From: Aphelidium insulamus
Taxonomy: Eukaryota > Aphelidiomycota > Aphelidea > Aphelidiaceae
Reading direction: 5' to 3'
Assembly: GCA_036784855.1 (NCBI GenBank)
Contig: JAZDSV010000116.1
Span: 1 to 21,271, forward strand
Length of the DNA stretch: 21,271 bases
Shown here: in pieces, positions 10,015-18,892 of the stretch
Layout: every line of letters begins with the position of its first letter
Position numbering within the stretch: the first letter of the stretch is position 1
Program-made: the position numbers and the translations under genes
Notes under the pieces: generated by a model
What the model saw: the letters and a program-made list of their open reading frames with translations, nothing else
What the model was told of the DNA's origin: nothing
The model's database searches: none

Positions 10015-10145
10015 TTTTTGATGTTATAGCTGTATGATTATAATCTGTTGCATCATTGCTGCACGATACATGCAGAACAAGAGTAGTCGAGTGATATATT
10101 AAAGCAATGCTCAACATCCTGTTGTGATCGCTGACAGTGTTGGCA

Positions 10146-11792
10146 TTATGGTGTGATCAATTCGACCAAACGCTCCACAAGATAATGGCCGACGAAGCTA
10201 CTAAGCCTTGAATGATCCTTCAGCGCCAGGAGGTCGAGGATCCGGTCAAACAATCGCGAGTCGACCGTGTCATCATATACCATTTCTAGCAGAGTCTTGG
10301 CCATGTCGTCCGGCACGCCGGGAATGACATCCTGGTGCACAGTTGCTTGATTTTGATTCCTGGTTGGAACCAGTCCAGTAAGCATTGCGGACCACGGTCT
10401 ACGGCGCGGTTCCTTGGCGCTCCTTTCCAGCAATCCCTTCAATTGTGCACTGTGCGAGAAATAGAGCTCCAGCAAGGCGATTTTCGGCAACGGTAAATCG
10501 TATCCCAGCTGCAGCTTGCGCTCGAAATACTCGACTGTTTGTTGGAGATCCTCTGGCGATGTTACCTCGTCACTGACTAATTGCTTGATACGGCTCCTAT
10601 GCTCCGTAAAGCTCGGCAATAGTTCGAAATCGGATGCCTTTTCCAGCACAAAATCGGATTTTTCTAAAGTGGATTTGTCTGTTTGACAATCAGTACGCAG
10701 ATAATCGAGCAGTGCACCTGAGCACGGTGGTGGTAAATCACCACCGGTGGCACTGGGCCGCAGTGGAATAAAATCCTCTGAAACGGATTTGATGTTATTG
10801 ACCATGGTCCGGGCTGCAGCAAGCTGTTCATCCATGTGGTCAATCCATGCTGGATGGTTGTTGCGAGAAACCAGTTTGTTTCCATCCCATCTGACAGGAA
10901 AATCGCCATACCGTGTGAATAGCTCAATATCCCATCGATTGCACTGATTTGACCGCCAATTTTGACTGAGTTGACTGTAACCATTGGCGCCGCCCACTAT
11001 GCGAATGTACTGATCAAACAAGTCCATAAATTCAATCAGAAAAGATTCACTATCCACCAGCCGAGTGGCGGCCAAACCAAGCAGTATGTGCAACGATGCT
11101 GGACTCACCATCGGGTTATCAACCAGGGCGTCCATGACAGATTTGAACTCCTGGCTGCGCACCGTCGCTAGCCACGTCTCCACGCCGTACATATCACAGT
11201 CGGTGAGCGGCGGCATCAAGTCCACTGAATCGTCATCGACATCAACTTGACGCCCAGGCCGATGAGCATAATTTGGATAGCGAAACTGTGGCACAAATGG
11301 CGCTGCATTTACGTCGTTCAGCACAGCAATACCGTCCACCACAAAATCGAAATACGTCTTCAGCATTGCCTGTTTGCTGCTGAATTCGTCGATGCCATAT
11401 GTGGTGTACTCGGGATCGAACCCCAGGTCCCACTCGATGATCAGGCGCGCTTCATCTGGCGTGGCGGTGCGTCGCATTCGGCTCAGTCCCGCATGCGTCG
11501 CTGCGCCACGCTTATCGGGTGTCACCAATTTGAACACCGCCTCGGCCACCAGTGGGAACCGTTCGCTCCGCTCCGAGCAGATACATTCGGCAAATTGCGA
11601 ATTCGTGACCGCGTCAGAATCCGACGCGCGTAATGCACCGCAGAGATGGCCACGGCTGCTTCCGTCACGCAGCACTGGTAATAGAAGCGCGGGCTGGTAC
11701 GCAACACTATAACTCGGCGGGCATATCAAGCAGTATTTTGCCGCCGCGGACAGCAGCGCCAGCCGTGATAAAAGTATCATGGCTTTTATCAC
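10146..11792 (-). CDS. unidentified 548-aa protein with signal peptide, single exon
   Basis: A continuous minus-strand frame of 548 codons has no introns, unlike most neighbours. The N-terminus (either Met at 11792 or the Met four codons later at 11780) is hydrophobic, with MILLSRLALLSAAAKYCL suggesting a signal peptide, so the protein is probably secreted or lumenal. The rest is charged and mostly helical, with no TM segment. It has acidic and Trp-containing stretches such as ARLIIEWDLGFDPEYTTYG and ELFTRYGDFPVRWDG, and a Lys/Arg/Glu-rich C-terminal third. I recognise no domain. The adjacent decayed paralog at 11950-12390 shows that the gene belongs to a locally duplicated family. Confidence 0.8.
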   Translation of the reverse strand: MIKAMILLSRLALLSAAAKYCLICPPSYSVAYQPALLLPVLRDGSSRGHLCGALRASDSDAVTNSQFAECICSERSERFPLVAEAVFKLVTPDKRGAATHAGLSRMRRTATPDEARLIIEWDLGFDPEYTTYGIDEFSSKQAMLKTYFDFVVDGIAVLNDVNAAPFVPQFRYPNYAHRPGRQVDVDDDSVDLMPPLTDCDMYGVETWLATVRSQEFKSVMDALVDNPMVSPASLHILLGLAATRLVDSESFLIEFMDLFDQYIRIVGGANGYSQLSQNWRSNQCNRWDIELFTRYGDFPVRWDGNKLVSRNNHPAWIDHMDEQLAAARTMVNNIKSVSEDFIPLRPSATGGDLPPPCSGALLDYLRTDCQTDKSTLEKSDFVLEKASDFELLPSFTEHRSRIKQLVSDEVTSPEDLQQTVEYFERKLQLGYDLPLPKIALLELYFSHSAQLKGLLERSAKEPRRRPWSAMLTGLVPTRNQNQATVHQDVIPGVPDDMAKTLLEMVYDDTVDSRLFDRILDLLALKDHSRLSSFVGHYLVERLVELITP

Positions 11793-11949
11793 TGTGCAGT
11801 TAAAGTCACGCCAGAAAATGTGTGCGGACCACTAGCTTAAGGCACGATCATTTGCTTCGGTTCGTTCTTTATTGGGCATTGCATTAAGTGCTTAGCTCTG
11901 TACGTTATTGGGCTTGTCCTAATGCAAGCTATGGTATACAGGGTAGTAA

Positions 11950-12390
11950 TTACACAAGGTAATCATAGAACGTCTTGGCCTGATGCCGTATGTCGCATAA
12001 TAGACTGAGCTCCCCGCGAATCAATAGACGCGCCACGTCAGGAGAGGTTGTGCTGCGCATTCCACTCATTCCGGCATACGCCCATTGCCATCTCTCGGCG
12101 GTGTCACAAATGCAAATACTGCATCGGCCACCAGTGGAAACTTGACGCCCATGTCCATGTCCGGCGAATCGTTGTCAATTAAAATATCTGAATCCGAGGC
12201 GCGACACCACGGCTCAGATGACCAGACACGGGTGACTGCGTGTGCATGCGGTCAATCGACGCGCCGCTTCCAGCAACAATTTACATTGGGCATATCAATG
12301 ATGAGTGCTGCGGGTTCAGGCAATAGTTTTCCACTGCGGGCAGCGCTGCCCGGCGCCAAGAAGATATTAGTTTTTTCCTTCTTGGCCCCA
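11950..12390 (-). pseudogene. decayed truncated paralog of the 548-aa secreted protein
   Basis: Read on the minus strand, this segment repeats the 5' part of the neighbouring gene in the same order. RASDSD is followed by KFPLVADAVFAFVTP (partner: RFPLVAEAVFKLVTP), then in another frame AGMSGMRSTTSPDVARLLI (partner: AGLSRMRRTATPDEARLII) and KTFYDYLV (partner: KTYFDFVV). A frameshift near 12080 separates the two halves, stops occur in all joined frames, no start codon remains at the leader, and the copy stops at a TAA at 11950-11952. It is about one quarter of the parent length. The 157 bp between it and the parent gene's start contain nothing recognisable. Confidence 0.8.
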
Positions 12391-12445
12391 CGCGGTTAAG
12401 TCAAAGGTACAAAAAATATATCTGGCAGCCTTAAACAATCACACA

Positions 12446-13177
12446 ATGGCACCGCAGCAACGGCCGTGTCCACTGCAGGCGGTGGAAGCAGATGCCAACA
12501 GACGCGCCGACACAGAGTGCGCCTCCTCGGTGTCGGCCATGATGTGGCCTCCCACGCACCGCCGCCCGCTGCCGTGCCTGTGCAGCGAGAGCGGCATCAA
12601 TAATGGCAGTAATACTAATAATAGTGGGTGCAGCCCTGGTGGCAGACTTCACGGCGCGTCAAGCAGTGGCGGTGTGCGCCCCGTGCCGGACGTCGAGGAC
12701 TTGGTCATCGCTGGCGGCAAGTCTAATAGTTCTGCGTCTGCACCGTCTACGCCGCCTGTGCCAAGCACCTCAACTAGCAGTTCAACTACACCGACACCTA
12801 CCAACACGGATAATGCGCGTGTGTGGTCACTGGCTGAGCTGGCCGAGCACAACACGCGCGCCTCATGCTACATCATACTGCACAGCGACGTGTACGACGC
12901 CACCCCCTTCATTCGCTGCCACCCCGGCGGCCCCCACGCGATCCTGCGCCGCGGCGGCCAGGACGCCACGCGCGACTACTACTTCCACACGGCTCGCGGC
13001 AGGCAGTGCTGGCGCCGTGGGTTGCGGCGGGTTGGTGTGCTGGATGCGGCGGCTAGGCGCACGCTACAAGTGGAACGGACGCGACTGGGCGTGCACCGGG
13101 ATCCGGGTGCCGGTGGTGCTTGCCGCTGGCCAAGTGGCGGTTCTGGTGGTGGCAGTGGGTGTTGTACTCTGATGTAG
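12446..13177 (+). CDS. cytochrome b5-like heme-binding domain protein
   Basis: A 243-codon frame carries a cytochrome b5 domain at about residues 127-203: VWSLAELAEHNTRASCYIIL, then VYDATPF, the CHPGGPHAILRRGGQDATRDY segment and the second heme-ligand region YYFHTARGRQCW..LRRVGVL. The two His ligands (HPGG and FH) are present. The first 125 residues are low complexity (Ser/Thr/Pro/Asn) and give no function. Family members carry electrons to oxidases, desaturases or P450s, or bind heme and steroids. After LRRVGVL this frame reads an unremarkable Gly-rich end. The +1 frame instead encodes GARYKWNGRDW and a hydrophobic stretch (VPVVLAAGQVAVLVVAVGVV) that would make a classic tail anchor, so the true C-terminus may involve a missed frameshift or splice near 13040. 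Confidence 0.75.
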   Translation: MAPQQRPCPLQAVEADANRRADTECASSVSAMMWPPTHRRPLPCLCSESGINNGSNTNNSGCSPGGRLHGASSSGGVRPVPDVEDLVIAGGKSNSSASAPSTPPVPSTSTSSSTTPTPTNTDNARVWSLAELAEHNTRASCYIILHSDVYDATPFIRCHPGGPHAILRRGGQDATRDYYFHTARGRQCWRRGLRRVGVLDAAARRTLQVERTRLGVHRDPGAGGACRWPSGGSGGGSGCCTLM

Positions 13178-13352
13178 GTAGCTAGTGGTAGCAAGTGATG
13201 TGATGGTCGCCTGTGGTTGCCGATGAAAACTGAAGTGACGGACTGGTTGATGTGATGGAATCCCCGTGACGAGGCATGCAGATTTACTACTCACACCCGC
13301 GCGTGTGTGTGTGCGTGTGAAGGCCGACTTGGAAGGATGACGTGGCAACACG

Positions 13353-13486
13353 TCTGTCTGTCTGTCTGTCTGTCTGGACAGTTGGTGAGCTGATGTTGAA
13401 AGCAAGTGTAATGCAATATAACAGCAAATGTAATGCACTATGATGAAGGTCTAAATAGGTGTGTGTGCGTGTGTGTGTGTGTGTGT
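13353..13486. repeat. two microsatellites: (TCTG)6 and (GT)n
   Basis: TCTG is repeated six times at 13353-13376, and GT with one interruption at 13459-13486. They lie in the 319-bp 3' flank (13178-13496) between the cytochrome b5 gene and ankyrin copy A. The surrounding flank has no gene, but it is recognisably paralogous to 16110-16475 behind ankyrin copy C. Confidence 0.95.
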
Positions 13487-13496
13487 TGAGGCGCTA

Positions 13497-14433
13497 CTAC
13501 TGTGGACAATACTGCCAATGGCGACCACTGCTGATTGTTGTACTTGCCGATACTTGCTGCTGGTGTGCGTACGCCTTTCGCAGAAATATTTTAACCTCAT
13601 AGTACTTGACACTGTTCTGGGCCACCGCCAGATCCACCTCATTCCACTGCAGCAGTGACCAGTATTGCCACACTAGCAGCTTCACCACTTTGGTCCTCCT
13701 GCACCGGAATGCCATGCTGAGCACGGTCAGGCCCTTTTCATTTCGGCGGTTGAGCACTGCTTTGAGATTTGATGCAGCGTCTGCCGTGAACTGCGCCTTG
13801 CCAAACTCTGGAGCCGTGCGGCTCGAGATGGCATTGGCGGCTTCAACTATGCTTGGATCCACCAGCTGCAAGATGGCCGTCACGCACTCAACTGTCCATG
13901 GGAGCTGGCATAGTGCAGAGCCGTGTTGCCGTGTACGTCGCCGGTGTTCAGTACCCTATCGGCATCCATAGCATGCAAAATGGCCAGAGCCACGTCGGAA
14001 CTGTAGGTCTTTAGCGCCAGCATCAGCGGCGTTTGCTGTGCCTCGCCACACTGGACATTGACAGCGGCTGGGTAAGCAGCAAGTAACTTCTCCACAACTA
14101 GAAGCTTGTGTTCGCCATTATCGCCGAGGAAACTTGCGGCCGCGAAATGGAGCGCCGTGCATCCGCCACCATCGGCAACGTTTCTGGCACAGTGACGGTT
14201 GCGCATTCGGAGGCAGACTCCACACATTGCTGCACTGTTGCCACATCTTTTTCCATGGCGGCGTGCATTACTGGCGTCATTACGCGGCGGGCAGCGGCCT
14301 GTTGGTCGTACAGCGAATGTAAGCTGCGGAGACCGAAGCCAGTGTCTTGCATGTGGTGGTATCTAGTTCCCGGTGCCCCCGAGCAGCTGGCACTCAGCGC
14401 GGCAAGCACGTAGCATACGCGGCGGAGTTGCAT
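13497..14433 (-). pseudogene. secreted ankyrin-repeat protein, copy A, frameshifted
   Basis: Start Met at 14433 opens a signal peptide (MQLRRVCYVLAALSASCSG). It is followed by ankyrin repeats: TPVMHAAMEKDVATVQ, GCTALHFAAASFLGDNG, QQTPLMLALKTYSSDVALAI, GNTALHYASSHG and LTVLSMAFRCRRTKVVKLL. The family tail motif is QYWSLLQWNEVDLA, and the stop is at 13497. Two frame breaks exist: near 14190, between the VPET and GGCTALHF segments, and near 13884, where copy C has one more base. Ankyrin repeats mediate protein binding and normally act in the cytosol, so a leader peptide is unusual. Copy A could be a pseudogene, or its indels could be assembly errors between near-identical paralogs. Confidence 0.72.
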
Positions 14434-14584
14434 TTGCGCGAAAAGTGAGAGATCGCGGCGAACCCCCTTCTGGATCAACAAGATCAACAAGAAATCAACC
14501 AAACACGGATGGCATTCAGTCTGAATAGATTCTAATGGTGTGGTGTCCAGTGGGAATTAAAGTAGTGTATGGCCAGTAAAGTGC

Positions 14585-15500
14585 CTATTGATTACGTTTG
14601 TGAGGTCTTGCTGGGATAAATTTTATGTGATTGTCGCGATCATGCTTGTGCTGCCACGCAGCCAACAATTGCTGGCTGCAAACTGACCCAAAGCTATTCC
14701 GTGCAGCTACCAGATCATACTGATTCCACTCCAGCAGCGACCAGTACCGCATCAGTAGAAGTTTCACTACTTGTGTGCGGTCGCGGATGAGTGCAATTCG
14801 CAGTGGTGTTTGTTGAGACTTGTTTTTCCAGTTGAGAACAACGGAGATTTGCATCCAATTGTTGGTTGCCATGAACGCATGATTACTGAGCGTGAACCTG
14901 CCATCGACAAGCACCTGGACATCCATAAGGCCTGGGTCCACCAAATGCAAAATGGCGCCCACGCAGTCAGACAGTCCATTTGAGCTTGCGTAATGCAGAG
15001 CAGTGTTATGGTTTATGTCGGTGGTGCTGAGCACCTGATGACGATCCATACTCTGCATTATGGCCAGTGCGACGTTGGAATTTTCATACATTAACGCAAC
15101 CATAAGCGGCGTTTGCTGGTCAAAGCCACACTTGATATGAGCAGCAGCCGGAAATACACGGGCAGTTCCTGCACTAATTCAACATCACTGCCGCTATTGT
15201 CTCTGGGAGAACCGGGGGCCGCCAAATGGAGCGCGGTACAGCCAGCAAACATTGTATGCGATGAAAGCGTGTTTGGAAACGTGTACGACGCGCTTAAAGG
15301 GTCAGCCTCGAGTAATCGCCGCACTTTGGCAAGATCCTTTTCTGATGCCGCGTGCATAAGGGGGGTAACTACGTGATGTAAATCAGGTTGGTTGTACAGC
15401 GCATGCAATGCACAAAACACGCACAGGGATCATCTGAGGCGAGGACTCCGGAGCAGCCTGCACTCATCGCAGCAAGAATGAGTGCGAGGCGCATATTCAT
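14585..15500 (-). pseudogene. secreted ankyrin-repeat protein, copy B, frameshifted
   Basis: Met at 15500 begins a leader MNMRLALILAAMSAGCSG. The ankyrin body follows in the same order as copy A: TPLMHAASEKDLAKVRRLL, GCTALHLAAPGS, QQTPLMVALMYENSNVALAI, NTALHYASSNG, QQTPLRIALIRDRTQVVKLL. The tail motif is RYWSLLEWNQYDLVAARNSF and the stop is at 14585. There are frame breaks near 15420 (between leader and first repeat) and near 15158 (LVQEL to VFPAAA, one base short). It is the most diverged of the longer copies, with a different segment (LVDGRFTLSNHAFM) before the last repeat that copy D shares. Confidence 0.7.
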
Positions 15501-15659
15501 CTAAAGAGTGGTTTTCACGCGTACACAATCGACAGGCATCTCTGCGCCCCTCTGGAGCCCCTATCAGACCTCCTTAACAGCTGATGTTGTTAAATTATTT
15601 CCTTCTATAATTACATTACATTCGATTGCATGCATCACATCTGAACAGAATAGCATTCA

Positions 15660-16035
15660 TATTGTTGTTCAGTGGGAGTATTTCGCACGTCATTGGTCCG
15701 AGCCACAATGGCGCTGTCCGTCTTTTATGCTAACATAATGAGTGTCTGCTGTGCCTCGCCGCACTTGAGGTTATCGGCAGCTAGGTAAGCAGCGCGTAAT
15801 TCATTTCACCAAGCAGCTTATCGCCGAAACTGCTACCCACGGAAACTCCACGTACGTCGTTCAGGCTATCCAATAGTGAAGTACTATCAACTGTATAAAA
15901 ACTATAACCGATTTAATGAGCCCATCGCAGTTCACAGTACAGAATTGTGCTTCTTGAACGACTTGGACTGCAAATTTGCCGCAATACGTTTGCGCACTTC
16001 ATCGTTATTATTTTTCGCCGCTACATGAATTATTA
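15660..16035 (-). pseudogene. heavily decayed ankyrin relic (copy E)
   Basis: No long frame remains, but the DNA still aligns in order with the other copies. The plus-strand block TGTCTGCTGTGCCTCGCCGC (15743) matches the QQTPLML-encoding region. GGCAGCTAGGTAAGCAGC (15776) matches the PAAV-encoding region. The block around TTATCGCCG (15818) matches the FLGDNG region. AATACGTTTGCGCACTTCATCG (16-20 base cores near 15982) matches the EVRQR segment of copy C. The relic shows that the array once held at least five genes. The spacer 15501-15659 shows nothing. Confidence 0.65.
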
Positions 16036-16109
16036 TTATTAATTATTATTATTAATTTATTTATTGGCACACGGTAATCAGGATTGTCGTAGCGTATCCG
16101 TTTTGCGCA

Positions 16110-16475
16110 CTGATGGAAGCAAGTGATGTTATGGTAGTTGATGGAAACTGGGGTGATGGAATGGCGGAGTGATGGACTGGTTGATGAAAGAAGGAGGCAA
16201 CTCGACTGGTTGATGAAATGGAGTCCCCGTGACGAGGCTTGCACATAACGGCACACAAGCGCGCGGGCGACAGCACTATGACGTGGCAATGTGAAACACG
16301 ACTGCCTGCCTGTCTCTGTGTGGCTGTCTGCGTGGACAATGTGGGAGTTGGTGACAGCAACAACTGTGCCACACGATGAAGAGTAATATGATGCAAGTCT
16401 ATGTATTCCCGTGTGTGCGTGCATGTGTGTGTGTGGTGTGTGGTGTGTGTGTGAGGGTGTGGAGTGTTGATGTTG
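16110..16475. repeat. duplicated 3' flank of ankyrin copy C (paralog of 13190-13496)
   Basis: Shared blocks in the same order as behind copy A include GACTGGTTGATG, GTCCCCGTGACGAGGC (copy A: ATCCCCGTGACGAGGC), GATGACGTGGCAA against ATGACGTGGCAA, a CTGCCTGTCTCTG-type tract against (TCTG)n, and a GT-rich tract just before the stop codon. So the duplicated unit was gene plus 3' flank. An (ATT)-rich tract at about 16029-16065 marks the boundary with the relic upstream. Confidence 0.75.
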
Positions 16476-17436
16476 TTACTGTGAAAGATAATACTCGTGT
16501 AATCTGCTGCGGATTGTGCTACTTGCCGCCACTTGCTGGTGGTGTGCGTGCGCCTGTAGCAGTATGAAGTACATTTCCCAGTACTCGAAACTGTTGCGCG
16601 AAGCCGCCGCCAGATCCACCTCATTCCACTGCAGCACTGACCAGTACTGCCACACGAGCAGCTTCACCACTCTGGTCTGCTTGGACCGGAATGCAACACT
16701 GAGCACGGTCAGGTCCTTCTCATTTCGGCGGTTGAGCACTTTGCCGAGTCTAATTGCAGTGGCTGCCGTGAACCGTACTCTGCCAAACTCGGTAGATTGA
16801 GGGTTCACGATCGCATTGGCGGCTTCAACTATGCTTGGATCCACCAGCTGCAAGATGGCGGTCACGCAGTCCAGCCGTCCATGGGAGCTGGCATAATGTA
16901 GAGCGGTGTTGCCGTGTATATCGACGGTGTACAGTTCATTATCGAGATAATCCATAGTCTGCATAGTATGCAAAATTGCCAGTGCCGCCTCGGAACTGTA
17001 GGTCTTTAACGCCAACATTAGAGGTGTCTGCTGAGCTTCGCCACACTTAATATCGACAGCGGCTGGGAAAGCAGCAAGTAATTCCTGTACCACTGGAAAC
17101 TTGTCGTTGCCATTATCGCCGAGGAAACTGGCGGCAGCAAAGTGAAGCGCCGTGCATTCAGCCCCTCCCGGAAACGCGTCATCGTCAGGCACCACAAACG
17201 ATGCACATTGCGGGTATAGCTTCAATACGTTGGCGCACTTCATCGACATTCTTTTGCGCAGCCGCATGCATTACTGGCGTCATTGGCACGCGGGCATCAA
17301 GGTCGCCGTAGCGCCTATCCATTTCCCGCAGTCGCATGCCAGTGTCCACCATGGAGAATCTGTTTACACCGGCACTATGTGCCGCCAAGCAGCCCGCGCT
17401 CAGCACGGCAATCAAGCATAAGCGGTGGAGATTCAT
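16476..17436 (-). CDS. secreted ankyrin-repeat protein, copy C, most intact (one frameshift)
   Basis: Met at 17436 begins MNLHRLCLIAVLSAGCLAA, a strong signal peptide, followed by TPVMHAAAQKNVDEVRQR. Near 17213 one base is missing. Downstream the frame stays open for over 240 codons to the stop at 16476: CASFVVPDDD, CTALHFAAASFLGDNG, QQTPLMLALKTYSSEAALAI, GNTALHYASSHGRLDCVTAI, LTVLSVAFRSKQTRVVKLL and the tail QYWSVLQWNEVDLAAASRNS. Full length would be about 319 residues with about five to six ankyrin units. An alternative start at 17267 would give a 263-aa protein without a leader. Only this copy is one base away from a complete gene, so it is the candidate for the functional member. Partners and substrates are unknown. 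Confidence 0.65.
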
Positions 17437-17531
17437 TTCTCGAAAGTTTGAAAGAGTTTTAAAAAAAAAAGAAAATCTCAGATTAACTACAATTATTTAT
17501 TATGTTATGCCGTCCACGGACGGTGGAGTGT

Positions 17532-17969
17532 TTATTGAGCTCTTGCTTGTGCCAACCCAGGCAGCCAAAGGTGCCGGCTGCGAGTGGACTCATTGTCATG
17601 CCTTGCAGCCGCCAGATCATCCTGTTTCCAGTCCAGCAGCGACAAGTACCGAATCAGCAGCAGATTGACCACAAAAATGTGCCCGACGCGGAGTGCCATG
17701 CTCAACAGTGATAATCCATTGTTGTTCTTCCAGTTGATTACTCGGGCAATGTCCATCCGATTGCTGGTCGCCATCAATGCATGCCTGTCAAGTTCGAATT
17801 CATTCTCGTCGGCATTGGGCAACCGCACTCCGGGATGTAGTCGGCACAGGATGGCGATGCAAGTGCATCTGGTAGCCCGTGTGCGCTTGCATAGTGTAGA
17901 GCAGTATGTGCCGTGCACATGGCTGTGTAGAGCACATTGTTGTCGTCCATGTGGGACATTATTTGCCAG
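17532..17969 (-). pseudogene. ankyrin copy D, 5'-truncated by an inserted element
   Basis: Minus-strand homology starts abruptly at 17969 with IMSHMDDNNVLYTA, corresponding to IMQSMDRHQVLST of copy B. It continues through TALHYASAHGLPD, NADENEFELDRHALMATSNR, LSLLSMALRVGHIFVVNLL and the tail RYLSLLDWKQDDLAAARHDN to the stop at 17532. A frame break lies near 17880. The missing 5' half is not found on the far side of the element, so this was a truncation or rearrangement rather than a clean insertion. The segment before the last repeat resembles copy B, making B and D sister copies. Confidence 0.7.
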
Positions 17970-18652
17970 TAAGGGTGGGCATCGAGCCAGCTCGCGAGAA
18001 TAATTTCCCGCTCGTTCTCGTCTCGTCTCAATTTACCTCCGCTCGTTCTCGTCTCGATTCTCGCGAGCCGCTCGACTTGTCTGGTTAACCGGCTTATATA
18101 TGTAAATAATACACAGTATTTATAGATTATTTATACATATTTTTAAGTATTTTCAGCTTATGCATCTTTTGTTCAAACGCCACCATATTAGTCATCCAAA
18201 TCAGTGGTTGACTTCTTATCTTCGTCCAGGTGAGTAGACTTTTTCTGTTTTATGTACTTCTACTGTCATTCGATGCCGCGTGTCTGGCACACAAGCGTGT
18301 GATCACCACAGATAACAATTCTTTGCATGGTACACATAAACAAGAACATTCAAGTGGTCTTTTGCGATTCCAGATTAAATGGCAGCTGGTTAGCCCGCAA
18401 GTGGAATTGGTCCAATTCCAATTGATAGTGCAGCAGGTCCCATGACAGCAAGTAAGAAGGCAAATCATCAGAATAATTAACTGCGGAATGCCAGTAGTAA
18501 CAATATACTGAAGCACCACCTGCTCACATAGTCGATTAAAACATTCTGCAGTGACTGCTAAAATGGTGTATTATATATACTAATGGTGTATTATATAATC
18601 CTTAACGAGACGAGAATTCTTACGGGCCGGCTCGTCTCGTTGCCCACCTTTA
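17970..18652. mobile_element. non-autonomous hAT-like (MITE-type) element, 683 bp
   Basis: The ends form terminal inverted repeats, TAAGGGTGGGCA on the left and TAAAGGTGGGCA on the inverted right end. This matches the GGTGGGCA type common at hAT-superfamily ends. CG-rich subterminal motifs follow inside both ends: CTCGTTCTCGTCTCG appears at about 18009 and 18043, and CTCGTCTCG/CGAGACGAG near 18608 and 18631. The interior is AT-rich and has no transposase frame. The flanking 8-mers (TTTGCCAG and ATAGCACG) are not a clean target duplication. The left end abuts truncated ankyrin copy D. Confidence 0.6.
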
Positions 18653-18769
18653 ATAGCACGTAAACAGCTACCAAAGAGTCAAAAGGAGTCAGCACGGGTC
18701 GTTGACAAGCTGAGCCAAGAACTGGAAAAGCGACGAAGTCTGATACCCGGTTGATCCGAAACCGATTAA

Positions 18770-18892
18770 ATGAGATACCTATATGGTTATAGCTACGCGG
18801 TACTGAATTGCAGTACAAATTACGAGAATGCAATTTTGGGCGACTTGTATGACGTTGAAGCAAGGATTTCTGATATCAACAAACGGTACTGA
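18770..18892 (+). CDS. possible small ORF or exon, 40 codons
   Basis: A 40-codon frame opens with MRYLYGYSYAVLNC and ends DLYDVEARISDINKRY at a TGA directly followed by GTAAGTGC, which looks like a strong splice donor. Just before it, 18655-18753 reads a Lys/Gln/Glu-rich helical stretch (KSQKESARVVDKLSQELEKR) that is also open. Both might be exons or remnants of a gene upstream of the HNH gene. I cannot join them or name a family. Nothing else stands out between 18653 and 19272. Confidence 0.25.
   Translation: MRYLYGYSYAVLNCSTNYENAILGDLYDVEARISDINKRY

Noticed and set aside
12603-12700. hydrophobic start MAVILIIVGAALVADF as a separate membrane protein
   Set aside because: The frame lacks the b5 motifs and the overlapping frame continues into the HPGG domain; only the 3' part of this frame is worth checking.
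13353-13486. CRISPR-like array from the short repeats
   Set aside because: These are simple microsatellites without unique spacers, in a eukaryotic intron-bearing region.
17962-18660. 8-bp target-site duplication around the hAT-like element
   Set aside because: The flanking 8-mers TTTGCCAG and ATAGCACG match at only four positions.
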